Shown here piece by piece: positions 7,878 through 16,628 of a stretch of DNA of 32,598 nt. A model generated the notes under the pieces. That model did no database searches. It saw only the letters and a list, made by a program, of their open reading frames with translations, and was not told where the DNA came from. Source of the stretch: Brachyspira hyodysenteriae ATCC 27164 (GTDB lineage: Bacteria; Spirochaetota; Brachyspiria; Brachyspirales; Brachyspiraceae); the NCBI RefSeq assembly GCF_001676785.2, contig NZ_CP016085.2, forward strand, positions 1 through 32,598, in the 5' to 3' direction. The position numbers were made by a program, and so were the translations under genes. The first letter of the stretch is position 1; each line of letters begins with the position of its first letter.

Positions 7878-8726
7878 TCAAAATTTTATTAGATCTTTTA
7901 TAGATAATTCATCATGAATATAAAAATCGCTAGTTATAGCAGTAGAGCTATGACCTAAATATTTACTTACAGCCTTTAGACTTTTATTGTCTTTTATAAG
8001 TAATTCAGTAGCAAAACTATGTCTTAAGGTATGTGGATGCACTTGTCTTGTTCCTAATGCTTTAAGGCCCGCAGTATTAACAATTTTGTATATATATTGT
8101 CTTGTGAAGGCTCTTTTATTTTTAGTTTCAAATAAATATATTTTACTGTTGAATGTATTTATTATTTTATAATATAATTCTATTTTTAATTTTATTTTTC
8201 TTTCTTTATTTCCTTTACCAATAACTGATACTGACATATATGTTATATTATCTTCAATAGTTTTTTTGCAGTCTTTTTTCTTTATATTAATAAGTTCAGA
8301 TACTCTTAAACCTGTTGCATAAAGTGTTTGTATGATTAGTTTATTTTTTTCATTAGATAATTTCATCATTTGATTAATTGTATCTTTAGAAACTATTTTT
8401 TCTTTTGTGATTGTTTTATCTGGTTTGGTTACTTTTATCTCTGAGAAAGCAGTATCTATTATAGCTTTTTTATTTAAATCTTTTATTTTATGTTTAATTA
8501 ATTTTTTTAAAGCTGCCTTGTAAATTGCAATTGTAGAATTTGATTTAGTTTTTTTATTTTCTTTTAAAAACTTTATAATATTCTCATAAGTTAGAGAGTC
8601 ATTGCTTTTATAATATTGTCTGATGACATTAGTATATGCTTGACCAAATACAATTTCTAAATCTAGTATCTGTCTTTTAGTTAACATAAGTTTATTATTC
8701 ATAGTCAAATTATACTTTTTTTGCAT
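7878..8726 (-). CDS. Tyrosine recombinase (XerC/XerD/phage integrase family)
   Basis: A 282-residue site-specific recombinase with every catalytic residue visible: Arg in ATGLRVSEL, Lys in VIGKGNKERKIKL, HTLRHSFAT (His-x-x-Arg), LGHSS, and the nucleophile Tyr in AITSDFYIHDEL near residue 272. The N-terminal 110 residues are a helical SAM-like DNA-binding domain. It could resolve plasmid multimers or mediate integration or exchange. The neighbouring 8727-8931 stretch is a natural place for its site, but I cannot recognise one. It is the first gene of the replication module, 52 nt before the primase. The ATG at 8726 has a poor ribosome site. ATG codons at residues 9 and 13 are alternatives without better ones. 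Confidence 0.93.
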   Translation of the reverse strand: MQKKYNLTMNNKLMLTKRQILDLEIVFGQAYTNVIRQYYKSNDSLTYENIIKFLKENKKTKSNSTIAIYKAALKKLIKHKIKDLNKKAIIDTAFSEIKVTKPDKTITKEKIVSKDTINQMMKLSNEKNKLIIQTLYATGLRVSELINIKKKDCKKTIEDNITYMSVSVIGKGNKERKIKLKIELYYKIINTFNSKIYLFETKNKRAFTRQYIYKIVNTAGLKALGTRQVHPHTLRHSFATELLIKDNKSLKAVSKYLGHSSTAITSDFYIHDELSIKDLIKF

Positions 8727-8931
8727 ATTTTTTCAATATTATCTTTAATATAAAATATATACAAAAGATAAGTTATGTATATATTTTTTTATTATAAATG
8801 ATTTTGAATTAGTCTAGATGTTAATATAATTTATTAAAAAAGATAATAATATATAATGATATGTTTTTATATTTTAATTTATATATTGTAATTTATTTAT
8901 TTTGTAATATAGTATATTATATATGTATTCT

Positions 8932-10803
8932 TTACATATTAGGTCTGGTCTGGTCTGGTCTGGTCTGGTCTGGTCTGGTCTGGTCTGGTCTTATAAATTT
9001 ATTTTTGAAATTTTCTCTTAATTTTTTTATAGGTATCCACCAAGATATACTATTAATTAATTTATTATGTTTATCTATTATATTTTCTATTTTAGAAATA
9101 TGTATTTGATTTTTGGAATAAAAATTATTTTTTTGGTTTTTATAATATTGTTTTTCATAATTAATAATATTATTTTCTATGTTAAAGATTATATAATTTG
9201 AATATTCTATATCAAATTTATCCTTCATATATTGCTTTAAATTATTTAACCTAATGTATGACATATCTAAATCAAAATAATTATAATAATCATTTCTGTT
9301 ATCTATTAATTTATTCATAAAAAATTTATTTATATAACCATCATATTCTATAACAGATATTTTTTTTATTATATTTAATAATTCTTGTTTCTTTATTTTT
9401 ATATATCCGATATTGTCATATTCATTTGTATTAAAATTATAAAATTGATTTTTTTCTCCATTAAACATATTAAATATACAATAACTTCCAGAATAATATT
9501 TACCACTTATAATATCATTAAATACTATTATGATTTCTTCTTTCATAAATGGAAATAAGTATATTAAATAAATGAATACTAGAGGATTAGAATTTTCTTT
9601 TGTAAAAAAGATAAAATCTATATTTTTTATATTAAAAGAATTATCTATATCTAAAGGAGACTGTTCTATATATAATGTAAATAGTTTTTTTTCATTTTCT
9701 GTTAAATTTTTTAATTCTATTCCAACTATATCTCTTTCATTATTTTCAAAACATAATAAATTAAAACAGTTATTATTGTCTGCTGAATATTTTAATAGAG
9801 TATGAGTTTCTAAACCGTCTAGCAAGCCTATTTGACATATATTCTTTATATTATTTTTTTCAATTAAGTCTAGTATATATATCATATTATTTTTTGATAT
9901 ATATGTTTTTATATTATTATATTCTTCATAAATTATGTTGCAGTATTTTTCACAAATATTTTTATAGAAATATTCTTTTTTCAAATTATAAATATTGTCT
10001 GTATCTATAAATATTTTATTTTCATTTTTTATAAATTTAAAAGCTACTTTTGCAAATTTTCCTAATGAAGATATTATATGCTTACATTTAGTCATTAAAT
10101 AAAAATCTATATATTCAGGATTATCTTCTATAATTTCAAAATTAATATTATTATTTTGAAAAATTGGTATTAAATTATTTTTTATATATTTTTTATTATT
10201 AGAAAATATATAAAATTTTATATTTTTATTTTCTAAAGTATTATTTAAATATTTTATTGATGTATATATATAGTCTAAAGAAGCATTATTCTTTCTTCCA
10301 TCTATTTTTAACGCATACATATAATCTCCTCGTCTTATATGTATAGCAACACTTTCAAAAGATGACATGTCATTTAATATGTTTTTATGTTTTTCATTTA
10401 ATAAATTAATAAAATATTTGTCAAGATTGAAAAAAGAAGAAATATTAATATGTCCATAGTAAAATAAAGTATGTCCAACATATGGTCCAACATATATATG
10501 TTTATTGGATTTTAATATTTTATCTATATTTTCATATCTACCATCTATAAAAATAGACTTTAAAGCTATATCTATTTCTTTTTTTGTAGCTATTTCAAAA
10601 TTAAAGTCATTAAATATATTTAGTACTTCCAGGTTACGTTTTTCTATTCCCAAATAATCTGTATTTTCATAAACAGAAAACCATGATATATCTAATTTTA
10701 CATTTTTTTTATATTTTTCTCTAATATATATTGCTGTAGCAAAATTTATGAGTTGATCTGTAAATCCTGTTGTAATTGAACATATAACATATTTATCATT
10801 CAT
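8932..10803 (-). CDS. GT11-like glycosyltransferase fused to a methyltransferase-like domain, with repeat-encoded tail
   Basis: A 623-residue two-domain protein. Residues 1-275 resemble GT11 alpha-1,2-fucosyltransferases: a GxxDQLINFATAIYI segment near residue 13, the nucleotide-sugar motif HIRRGDYM at 155-162, FYIFSNNKKYIK, and an MTKCKHIISS stretch, although the usual NSSFSWWGAWL is changed to SSLGKFAKVAF. Residues 305-440 look like a class I methyltransferase fold (ICQIGLLDGLETHTLL, IDFIFF, then FMKEEIIIVFND). Near 587-600 is the WWIPIKKLRENFK motif also seen in three other proteins here. The last 19 residues are encoded by the AGACC tract at 8942-8991 (RPDQT repeats, then RPNM). Acceptor and sugar are unknown. 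Changes in tract length would give either an immediate stop or a 23-residue tail. The ATG at 10803 has only a weak upstream site. Confidence 0.8.
   Translation of the reverse strand: MNDKYVICSITTGFTDQLINFATAIYIREKYKKNVKLDISWFSVYENTDYLGIEKRNLEVLNIFNDFNFEIATKKEIDIALKSIFIDGRYENIDKILKSNKHIYVGPYVGHTLFYYGHINISSFFNLDKYFINLLNEKHKNILNDMSSFESVAIHIRRGDYMYALKIDGRKNNASLDYIYTSIKYLNNTLENKNIKFYIFSNNKKYIKNNLIPIFQNNNINFEIIEDNPEYIDFYLMTKCKHIISSLGKFAKVAFKFIKNENKIFIDTDNIYNLKKEYFYKNICEKYCNIIYEEYNNIKTYISKNNMIYILDLIEKNNIKNICQIGLLDGLETHTLLKYSADNNNCFNLLCFENNERDIVGIELKNLTENEKKLFTLYIEQSPLDIDNSFNIKNIDFIFFTKENSNPLVFIYLIYLFPFMKEEIIIVFNDIISGKYYSGSYCIFNMFNGEKNQFYNFNTNEYDNIGYIKIKKQELLNIIKKISVIEYDGYINKFFMNKLIDNRNDYYNYFDLDMSYIRLNNLKQYMKDKFDIEYSNYIIFNIENNIINYEKQYYKNQKNNFYSKNQIHISKIENIIDKHNKLINSISWWIPIKKLRENFKNKFIRPDQTRPDQTRPDQTRPNM
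8942..8991. repeat. Pentanucleotide tract, 10 x GGTCT (sense AGACC)
   Basis: Ten perfect units at the 3' end of the GT11-like gene, read in the sense strand as RPDQT repeats. In the present frame translation ends as RPNM-stop (TAA at 8932-8934). One other frame stops at once (TAA at 8939-8941) and the third adds about 23 residues. Perfect tracts with a non-triplet unit are classic slipped-strand (phase-variation) substrates. Confidence 0.95.
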
Positions 10804-10886
10804 ATTTTATACCAATTTATTTGTGTATAAATATTATATATTATAAATACTATAATATCAATTGTATTGTAAATCATTTAGTTTCA

Positions 10887-11867
10887 TTATATTTCTAATA
10901 AAAAATTAAAATCTTTATAGTCAGTTTCTATGTATGAATCTTTAATTGGTTTGTCTATTGATATAGTTAGAAAATTAAAAAATTTATATACGGTTTGATA
11001 TTTACCTGATGGTGAATATCTGGTAAATAAGGAGAAAATTTTTTCATGAATAAATGTTTTTTTATATGGTTTATATTTTTGAAATAAATATTTAATTTGT
11101 TCTTTATCAGCAACTCTATTTAAATGATTAACTATTAATTTTATATCGTAATTATTTTTTATTATTTTTATAATATTTGTTAGTTCATCTATATTTAAAG
11201 GAACAGTTACTTTTTTTTCTAGTACATGTTTTTTTAAAAAAGGATATCCTTCTTCTATTAGAGCTAATGGATTAAAGTATGGTCTGTTAAATTCTCCATT
11301 ATCATTAAATAAGCCTTTTAATTCTATATTATTATCAAGCATTAGTTTTGAAAGTCCAAATTCATATTTTTTTATGATATCCATTTTATCTTCTTCTTTT
11401 TTTATATCATAAATAAAATCATTAAAGAAATCTTTATTAAATATGTTTTTGTTTATGTATATAAAAAAGCTAGTTATATAATTATGATTTGCTATTTTTA
11501 AATCTTTACTAATAGATATGCCTCCAAAATCATAATCATTCATTTTATTTATTATGTTTTCCAAATCAAATAAAGGTCCATAGCAAGAATCATTACAAAG
11601 TATTAAATAATCATAATTTTGAAGTATATTATTTTCTTTGGCATATAGATATCCTCTTTTATATGATCCGAAATCATATTCTTCATGCCTTCCATTTATG
11701 ATATGTATGCAGTAATCATTAATTTTTTTTAATTCATTATCTGACATATTGCAATCTGATACATAGATTATATCAGATATTTTTTTTAATTCTTTAATAT
11801 AATATACAACATAATCATCAATTATATTGTCTTTGTCATATCCTGCAAATACGGCTAATCTTTTCAT
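10887..11867 (-). CDS. RgpF-like rhamnan-synthesis-F family protein
   Basis: A 326-residue protein of the rhamnan synthesis protein F family (RgpF, Pfam PF05045), associated with building rhamnose-containing polysaccharide. Signatures are AVFAGYDKDNIIDDYVVYY at the start, the NGRHEEYDFGSYKRGY motif near residue 58, and DYLILCNDSCYGPLF near 85. The C-terminal part ends in YKDFNFLLEI, a tail shared with the paralogue at 21093-22094. It is the last gene after rmlC-D-A-B, eight nt after rmlB, so it is likely co-transcribed with the dTDP-rhamnose genes and may use that donor. The N-terminal 100 residues are nearly identical to the paralogue while the middle differs, which suggests different acceptors. 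The ribosome site is weak. Confidence 0.82.
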   Translation of the reverse strand: MKRLAVFAGYDKDNIIDDYVVYYIKELKKISDIIYVSDCNMSDNELKKINDYCIHIINGRHEEYDFGSYKRGYLYAKENNILQNYDYLILCNDSCYGPLFDLENIINKMNDYDFGGISISKDLKIANHNYITSFFIYINKNIFNKDFFNDFIYDIKKEEDKMDIIKKYEFGLSKLMLDNNIELKGLFNDNGEFNRPYFNPLALIEEGYPFLKKHVLEKKVTVPLNIDELTNIIKIIKNNYDIKLIVNHLNRVADKEQIKYLFQKYKPYKKTFIHEKIFSLFTRYSPSGKYQTVYKFFNFLTISIDKPIKDSYIETDYKDFNFLLEI

Positions 11868-11875
11868 ATATCTAT

Positions 11876-12946
11876 TTATTTAGACGAGTAGTTTAACTCA
11901 ATCCATTTTTTATATTCTCCGCTTTTAATATTATCTATCCATTGTTTGTTATTTAAATACCAATCTATAGTTATATCAATGGCTGTATTGAAATCGTATT
12001 TTCTTTCCCATCCTAATTCTTTTTTTATTTTATCGCAGTTTATAGCATATCTTCTGTCATGACCGGCTCTGTCTTTTACAAATTTGATTAATTTTTTATA
12101 ATAATCTTTTTCTTTATTCATTTTAGCAGATAATTTCTCACATAAAATATTTACCATATCAATATTAGTAATCTCGTTTTCTCCGCCGATATTGTAGGTC
12201 TCTCCTACCCTGCCTTTATGTATTATATCAATTACTGCATTATTATGATCTTCAACAAATATCCAATCTCTTATATTTTTTCCATCTCCATAAACAGGAA
12301 GATCTTTTTCTTCTACTATATTAGAAATCATTAAAGGTATTAATTTTTCAGGGAATTGATAAGGGCCATAATTGTTGCTGCAATTAGATATTGTAACAGG
12401 CAGATTATAAGTATGATAATATGCTTTTACAATATGATCACTTGAAGCTTTTGATGATGAGTAAGGACTTCTAGGATCATAAGGAGTAGTTTCATAAAAA
12501 TAACCTGTTTCACCTAAAGATCCGTAAACTTCGTCTGTACTTATATGATGAAATAGTTTATTTTCTTTATTATTTTCCCATAATTTACGAGCAGCTTCTA
12601 ATAAAATAAAAGTTCCCATTATATTAGTTTCAAGAAAATCTTTTGGTCCGTATATTGAACGGTCAACATGACTTTCTGCAGCAAAATGCACTATACAATC
12701 AGGATTATATTTTGAAAATATTTCATTTATTTTTTTATCATCACAAATATTAACTTTTTCAAAGAAATATCTATCTTTATATTTTTTTTCTATATCTATT
12801 AAATTTTCTCTGTTTCCTGCATAAGTTAAGGCATCTATATTTATAATATTGCCTTTATAATCAGATTTTTCTAATATGTATCTTATAAAGTTTGATCCTA
12901 TAAAACCGCATCCGCCAGTAACTAAAATATTATTAAAATTTCTCAT
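11876..12946 (-). CDS. rmlB: dTDP-glucose 4,6-dehydratase
   Basis: A 356-residue short-chain dehydrogenase that converts dTDP-glucose to dTDP-4-keto-6-deoxyglucose, step 2 of dTDP-L-rhamnose synthesis. The NAD-binding motif is TGGCGFIGSNFIR. HFAAESHVDRS and TDEVYGSLGE carry the Asp-Glu catalytic pair typical of RmlB, and YSSSKASSDH is the YxxxK. NYGPYQFPEKLIPLMI and the C-terminal DRAGHDRRYAINCDKIKKELGW are diagnostic. Length is normal. It lies 13 nt after rmlA. AGGA lies 11 nt before the ATG at 12946. Its product could also feed other 4-keto-sugar enzymes in the window. Confidence 0.97.
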   Translation of the reverse strand: MRNFNNILVTGGCGFIGSNFIRYILEKSDYKGNIINIDALTYAGNRENLIDIEKKYKDRYFFEKVNICDDKKINEIFSKYNPDCIVHFAAESHVDRSIYGPKDFLETNIMGTFILLEAARKLWENNKENKLFHHISTDEVYGSLGETGYFYETTPYDPRSPYSSSKASSDHIVKAYYHTYNLPVTISNCSNNYGPYQFPEKLIPLMISNIVEEKDLPVYGDGKNIRDWIFVEDHNNAVIDIIHKGRVGETYNIGGENEITNIDMVNILCEKLSAKMNKEKDYYKKLIKFVKDRAGHDRRYAINCDKIKKELGWERKYDFNTAIDITIDWYLNNKQWIDNIKSGEYKKWIELNYSSK

Positions 12947-12959
12947 TATTTTATAATTC

Positions 12960-13823
12960 CTATTTAATTAAATTAATTAAGTATTTACCATATTCTGAGT
13001 TTTTCAATTTTGATGCAGTCTCTTCTATTTTTGAAGCATCAATCCATTTATTATTATAAGCTATTTCTTCTAAACAAGCTATCTGCATACCTTCGATATT
13101 TTCTACAGCAGATACAAATTGAGAAGCCTGAAGAAGACTATCTCTTGTACCGGTATCAAGCCAAGCAAATCCGCGTCCTAGTACTTCAACTTTAAGTTTT
13201 TTGTTTTCTAAATATACTTTATTAACATCTGTTATTTCAAGCTCCCCTCTTGCAGAAGGCTTAATATTTTTTGAAATATTAACTACATCATTATCATAAA
13301 AATAAAGACCTGTAACAGCATAATTAGACTTTGGATTTTTAGGTTTTTCTTCTATAGATAAAGCATTATAGTCTTTATCTATTTCAACTATACCGAAACG
13401 TTCAGGATCTTTTACTTGATAAGCAAATATAACAGCCCCATTATCTATCTTAGCACTTTTTTCTAATACAGAAGAAAAGCTTTGTCCAAAAAATATATTA
13501 TCACCTAATATCATAGAAACATTATCTTTTCCTATAAAACTTTCTCCTATTATAAATGCTTCTGCAAGTCCATTAGGTGCTTTTTGCACAGCATATTCAA
13601 TATTGCATCCCCATTGACTTCCGTCTTTTAATAATTTTTTAAAAAGCGGTGTATCATTTTCTGTAGATATTACAAGTATATCTTTAATTTTTGAAAGCAT
13701 TAAAACTGATAATGGATAATATACCATTGGTTTATCGTATATTGGCAAAAGCTGTTTTGATATAACATTTGTCATTGGATAAAGTCTTGTTCCGCTTCCG
13801 CCTGCTAATACGATTCCTTTCAT
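12960..13823 (-). CDS. rmlA: Glucose-1-phosphate thymidylyltransferase
   Basis: A 287-residue nucleotidyltransferase for step 1 of dTDP-L-rhamnose synthesis. The signature is [16 protein letters not shown] followed by [64 protein letters not shown] and [16 protein letters not shown] complete the RmlA pattern. I choose the ATG at 13823, which has GGAG nine nt upstream. A TTG five codons earlier (13838) overlaps that ribosome site and is unlikely. Length agrees with the family (about 290). It lies between rmlD (18 nt upstream) and rmlB. Confidence 0.97.
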   Translation of the reverse strand: MKGIVLAGGSGTRLYPMTNVISKQLLPIYDKPMVYYPLSVLMLSKIKDILVISTENDTPLFKKLLKDGSQWGCNIEYAVQKAPNGLAEAFIIGESFIGKDNVSMILGDNIFFGQSFSSVLEKSAKIDNGAVIFAYQVKDPERFGIVEIDKDYNALSIEEKPKNPKSNYAVTGLYFYDNDVVNISKNIKPSARGELEITDVNKVYLENKKLKVEVLGRGFAWLDTGTRDSLLQASQFVSAVENIEGMQIACLEEIAYNNKWIDASKIEETASKLKNSEYGKYLINLIK

Positions 13824-13841
13824 ACTAATAAACTCCAAAAA

Positions 13842-14702
13842 TTATTTATTTTTTTGATATATGTTAAAAAAACTATTTAAGCTATCTTCATAATTATATA
13901 TTTTAACATATCTTTTTATTTTTTCTACAGATAAAACACTGTATTTAGGTCTTTTAGCTTTGGTTGGATATTCTTCTGTAGTACATGGATTTACTTTGCA
14001 ATCATTATTTATAATATTATACTCTTTTCCTTTATTATATATAGTTTTAGCAAAATCATACCATGATATATTACCTTCATTAGTATAATGATAAAGTCCG
14101 TAATCAAAATTGTTATTTTTTATAATATCATATATTACCATAGCAACATCTTCTGTATATGTAGGAGATCCAAATTGATCATTAACTACTTTTATGCTTT
14201 CTTTACTATTCATCAAATTAATCATAGTATATACAAAATTTTTTCCATAAATTCCATATAGCCAAGATACTCTAATAACTATTGCTTTATTATAAAATAA
14301 AGCATATTTTTCACCCTCTAATTTACTTTTGCCGTAAATATTTATTGGATTAGTTTTATCTTCTTCATTGTATGGTTTGTTATTTTCTCCATCAAATACA
14401 TAATCAGTAGAAAAATGAATTAAATCTGCATTTATATTAGAAGCTATTTCTGTTATATTTTTTACACCTTCTCCATTAACTTTATAGCAAATATCTTTTT
14501 CATCTTCTGCTAAATCTACTTTTGTATATGCAGAACAATTTATTATTGTTTTAATATTTTTATCTTTTATAAAGTTATTAAGTATATCAATATTAGTAAT
14601 ATCTATATTAGAAGCTGTTGAAGTATATTCTATATTATTTTTATTGAATGCTTTGAGTATATCTTGAGCAAGCATTCCATTTTTACCAATTACCCAAATC
14701 AT
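13842..14702 (-). CDS. rmlD: dTDP-4-dehydrorhamnose reductase
   Basis: A 286-residue SDR that reduces dTDP-4-keto-L-rhamnose to dTDP-L-rhamnose with NAD(P)H, the last pathway step. The N-terminus VIGKNGMLAQDI is the nucleotide-binding loop. CSAYTKVDLAEDE, FSTDYVFDGENNKPYNEED and NIYGKSKLEGE (YxxxK) are family motifs, as are RVSWLYGIYGKNFVYTM and QFGSPTYTEDVA. GGTGA precedes the ATG at 14702. It lies 5 nt after rmlC. The order rmlC-D-A-B is contiguous with gaps below 20 nt, so all four should be one transcript. Confidence 0.97.
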   Translation of the reverse strand: MIWVIGKNGMLAQDILKAFNKNNIEYTSTASNIDITNIDILNNFIKDKNIKTIINCSAYTKVDLAEDEKDICYKVNGEGVKNITEIASNINADLIHFSTDYVFDGENNKPYNEEDKTNPINIYGKSKLEGEKYALFYNKAIVIRVSWLYGIYGKNFVYTMINLMNSKESIKVVNDQFGSPTYTEDVAMVIYDIIKNNNFDYGLYHYTNEGNISWYDFAKTIYNKGKEYNIINNDCKVNPCTTEEYPTKAKRPKYSVLSVEKIKRYVKIYNYEDSLNSFFNIYQKNK

Positions 14703-14707
14703 AAAAA

Positions 14708-15286
14708 TTATTCACCAATCCAATTTCCATCTAATGAAAAATATTTTTTATTTTTGTCAAACTCTGGTAATTTTAAATCTTTATCAGATACTAATACATC
14801 TTTAGTATCGCAAGTCCAATCTATATTAATATTTTTATCATTATATATTATACCACCCTCTTCTTCAGGGTGATAAAAGTCAGAACATTTATAAGCAAAA
14901 ACAGCTGATTCGCTTAAAACAATAAATCCATGTGCAAAACCTTTAGGAATAAAGAACTGCTTTTTATTTTCTTCTGTTAATAAAACACCATAATATTTTC
15001 CAAAAGTTGGAGAATCATTTCTCAAATCTACTGCAACATCAAATACTTTACCTTCTAATACTCTAACCAATTTAGCCTGACAATATTTTTTCTGATAATG
15101 AAGTCCTCTTAATACATTTTTTGTTGATTTAGATTGATTATCTTGTACAAATTTTTCTTTGATTCCAGCTTCAAAAAAATCTTTCTCAGAATATGTTTCT
15201 AGGAAATAACCTCTTGAATCTCCAAAGATACGAGGTTCTGCTATAAAAAGTCCGTTTATATCAAGTTTTTTAAATGTAAAAGGCAT
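14708..15286 (-). CDS. rmlC: dTDP-4-dehydrorhamnose 3,5-epimerase
   Basis: A 192-residue cupin epimerase, step 3 of dTDP-L-rhamnose synthesis. It has the canonical motifs: IFGDSRGYFLETY, NVLRGLHYQ with the catalytic His, CQAKLVRVLEGKVFDVAVDLR, DSPTFGKYYGV, IPKGFAHGFIVLS, and KCSDFYHPEEEGGI with the conserved Tyr. It is closer to textbook RmlC than the paralogue at 425-964, which supports two separate deoxysugar routes in this replicon. The ATG at 15286 has GAGAAT upstream. It starts 7 nt after the glycosyltransferase gene at 15294-16481. Confidence 0.97.
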   Translation of the reverse strand: MPFTFKKLDINGLFIAEPRIFGDSRGYFLETYSEKDFFEAGIKEKFVQDNQSKSTKNVLRGLHYQKKYCQAKLVRVLEGKVFDVAVDLRNDSPTFGKYYGVLLTEENKKQFFIPKGFAHGFIVLSESAVFAYKCSDFYHPEEEGGIIYNDKNINIDWTCDTKDVLVSDKDLKLPEFDKNKKYFSLDGNWIGE

Positions 15287-15293
15287 AATATTC

Positions 15294-16481
15294 TCATTTT
15301 ACAGTAATAATAGTTTTTCCATATAAATTTACTAATTCATCATTGTTTTTTATAGCATAGTCAAGTGGTTTTGTCAAGTATTTATTATAAAAAACATTAT
15401 TAAGGTATTTTTTATCCTCATCAAAATATTTTATAAAAGTATTATCTCTTATATATTTTTCTATTTTATCATCATTATCAATATTTTTCATTTTATGAGA
15501 AAAATTTTCTACTTTAGAATTTTTTATATCATTATATTCTAGTAAATAAAAAGAATCATCATATTGAAAATTATGTTTAATATTTCCAAAATGTACCCAA
15601 AACATCCCTAAAATTATTCTATTATGAGGAGTTTGATTTACTTCAAATATTTCATTCATAAAATATTTATTAGAATAAGATGCTTGATACAGCACATGAT
15701 CAAAACGTCCGCCATTCATAGGCCAATATATATCTAAATATAATTTATTATTATGTAATATTAGATTGAATCCTGCAAGATCATAACTGATATTTTTATC
15801 TGAATGTCTTTTCCTAGATAATAAAATGAAATCATCTAATGATAATATATTTTCATCACCATTATAAATATAATTTTTATCTTTATTGAAATACTTTCTA
15901 ATACAATATGTTCTAAATTTATTTCGTAATTTTTTGATAGGTATGCACCAAGCTATTTTATTTATTAATAATAATTTATTTATATTATTGCTTAATTTTA
16001 TTTGATTTATATCTAATATTAATAATTCTCTTAATTTTAATAATTTATCTGTGAAATAAATTTGATCAGCATCTATTTTAACATAATATTTGTATTTTAT
16101 TTTAATTAGTCCATAATTGTAATAATTATCTAAATAGTGTATTTGTGAATATTTTGTATTATACTCATCTTTATTGTATCTTATAATATTAGGTTTATAA
16201 TGAAATAGTTTAATTTTTTCAGGATATTTTTTTTCGTAGTTTTTTAATATTTCTTCTGTGTTATCTGAAGATGTGTTATAAGTTATTATAAGTTCATCTA
16301 AAAAGTCTATGCATGAATCAATGCATTCAGCTAAACTCATAGCTTCATCTTTAACTCTTAAATGTCCTGATATTCCTAGTGGTCTTTCATTATCTAAAAT
16401 TTTCAAGTCATCTTCAAGAACCAAATATTCTGATATATCATATTCTCTATTTTTGCATTGACTGCATTCACATTTATTCAT
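15294..16481 (-). CDS. GT2-like (GT-A fold) glycosyltransferase
   Basis: A 395-residue protein with an N-terminal cysteine cluster (residues 4-11, CECSQCKN, possible zinc site). The GT-A type start is LGISGHLRVKDEAMSLAECIDSC, with DELIITYNTSSDNTEEIL and the metal-binding YVKIDADQIYF (DxD as DAD). Between the two halves of the transferase region, around residues 175-200, sits the motif AWCIPIKKLRNKFR that recurs in three other proteins of the cluster. The C-terminal half includes a histidine-rich segment (GMFWVHFGNIKHNF). I choose the ATG at 16481, which has AAAGG six nt upstream. A Met ten codons earlier overlaps that ribosome site. Donor and acceptor are unknown. It is the first gene after the TupA1 terminator and leads into rmlC. 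Confidence 0.78.
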   Translation of the reverse strand: MNKCECSQCKNREYDISEYLVLEDDLKILDNERPLGISGHLRVKDEAMSLAECIDSCIDFLDELIITYNTSSDNTEEILKNYEKKYPEKIKLFHYKPNIIRYNKDEYNTKYSQIHYLDNYYNYGLIKIKYKYYVKIDADQIYFTDKLLKLRELLILDINQIKLSNNINKLLLINKIAWCIPIKKLRNKFRTYCIRKYFNKDKNYIYNGDENILSLDDFILLSRKRHSDKNISYDLAGFNLILHNNKLYLDIYWPMNGGRFDHVLYQASYSNKYFMNEIFEVNQTPHNRIILGMFWVHFGNIKHNFQYDDSFYLLEYNDIKNSKVENFSHKMKNIDNDDKIEKYIRDNTFIKYFDEDKKYLNNVFYNKYLTKPLDYAIKNNDELVNLYGKTIITVK

Positions 16482-16512
16482 TTTATACCTTTTATTTAAA
16501 TAACTTATCATT

Positions 16513-16518
16513 ATTATA
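16513..16518 (-). promoter_or_regulatory. Candidate -10 box upstream of the GT2-rml unit
   Basis: On the minus strand a perfect TATAAT lies about 30 nt before the ATG at 16481, in a 117-nt gap downstream of the TupA1 terminator. No good -35 element is visible, and such boxes are common by chance in DNA this AT-rich. It is offered only because a promoter is expected here if the upstream terminator works. Confidence 0.25.
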
Positions 16519-16628
16519 CAATATTAATGCAATTATTAATAGTATCATAAAATATAAATCTTTTATACAATTAAATATAAGCATATCATAATTGGAATAT
16601 AATAGTATTTTTATTATTTATAGATCAA

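Noticed and set aside
8727-8931. A dif-like or att site beside the recombinase
   Set aside because: I looked for paired recombinase arms around a 6-8 nt centre and found none I could separate from general AT-richness.
8861-9109. Plus-strand frame with GLVWSGLVWSG repeats
   Set aside because: It is the antisense of the AGACC tract in the GT11-like gene. There is no ribosome site, and the minus-strand gene explains the sequence.
12960-13838. TTG start for rmlA at 13838 and other long starts (997, 16511, 21086, 25034, 28791, 31726)
   Set aside because: Most of the upstream starts overlap the ribosome site of the downstream ATG or lack one. The ATG starts give better spacing and normal family lengths.
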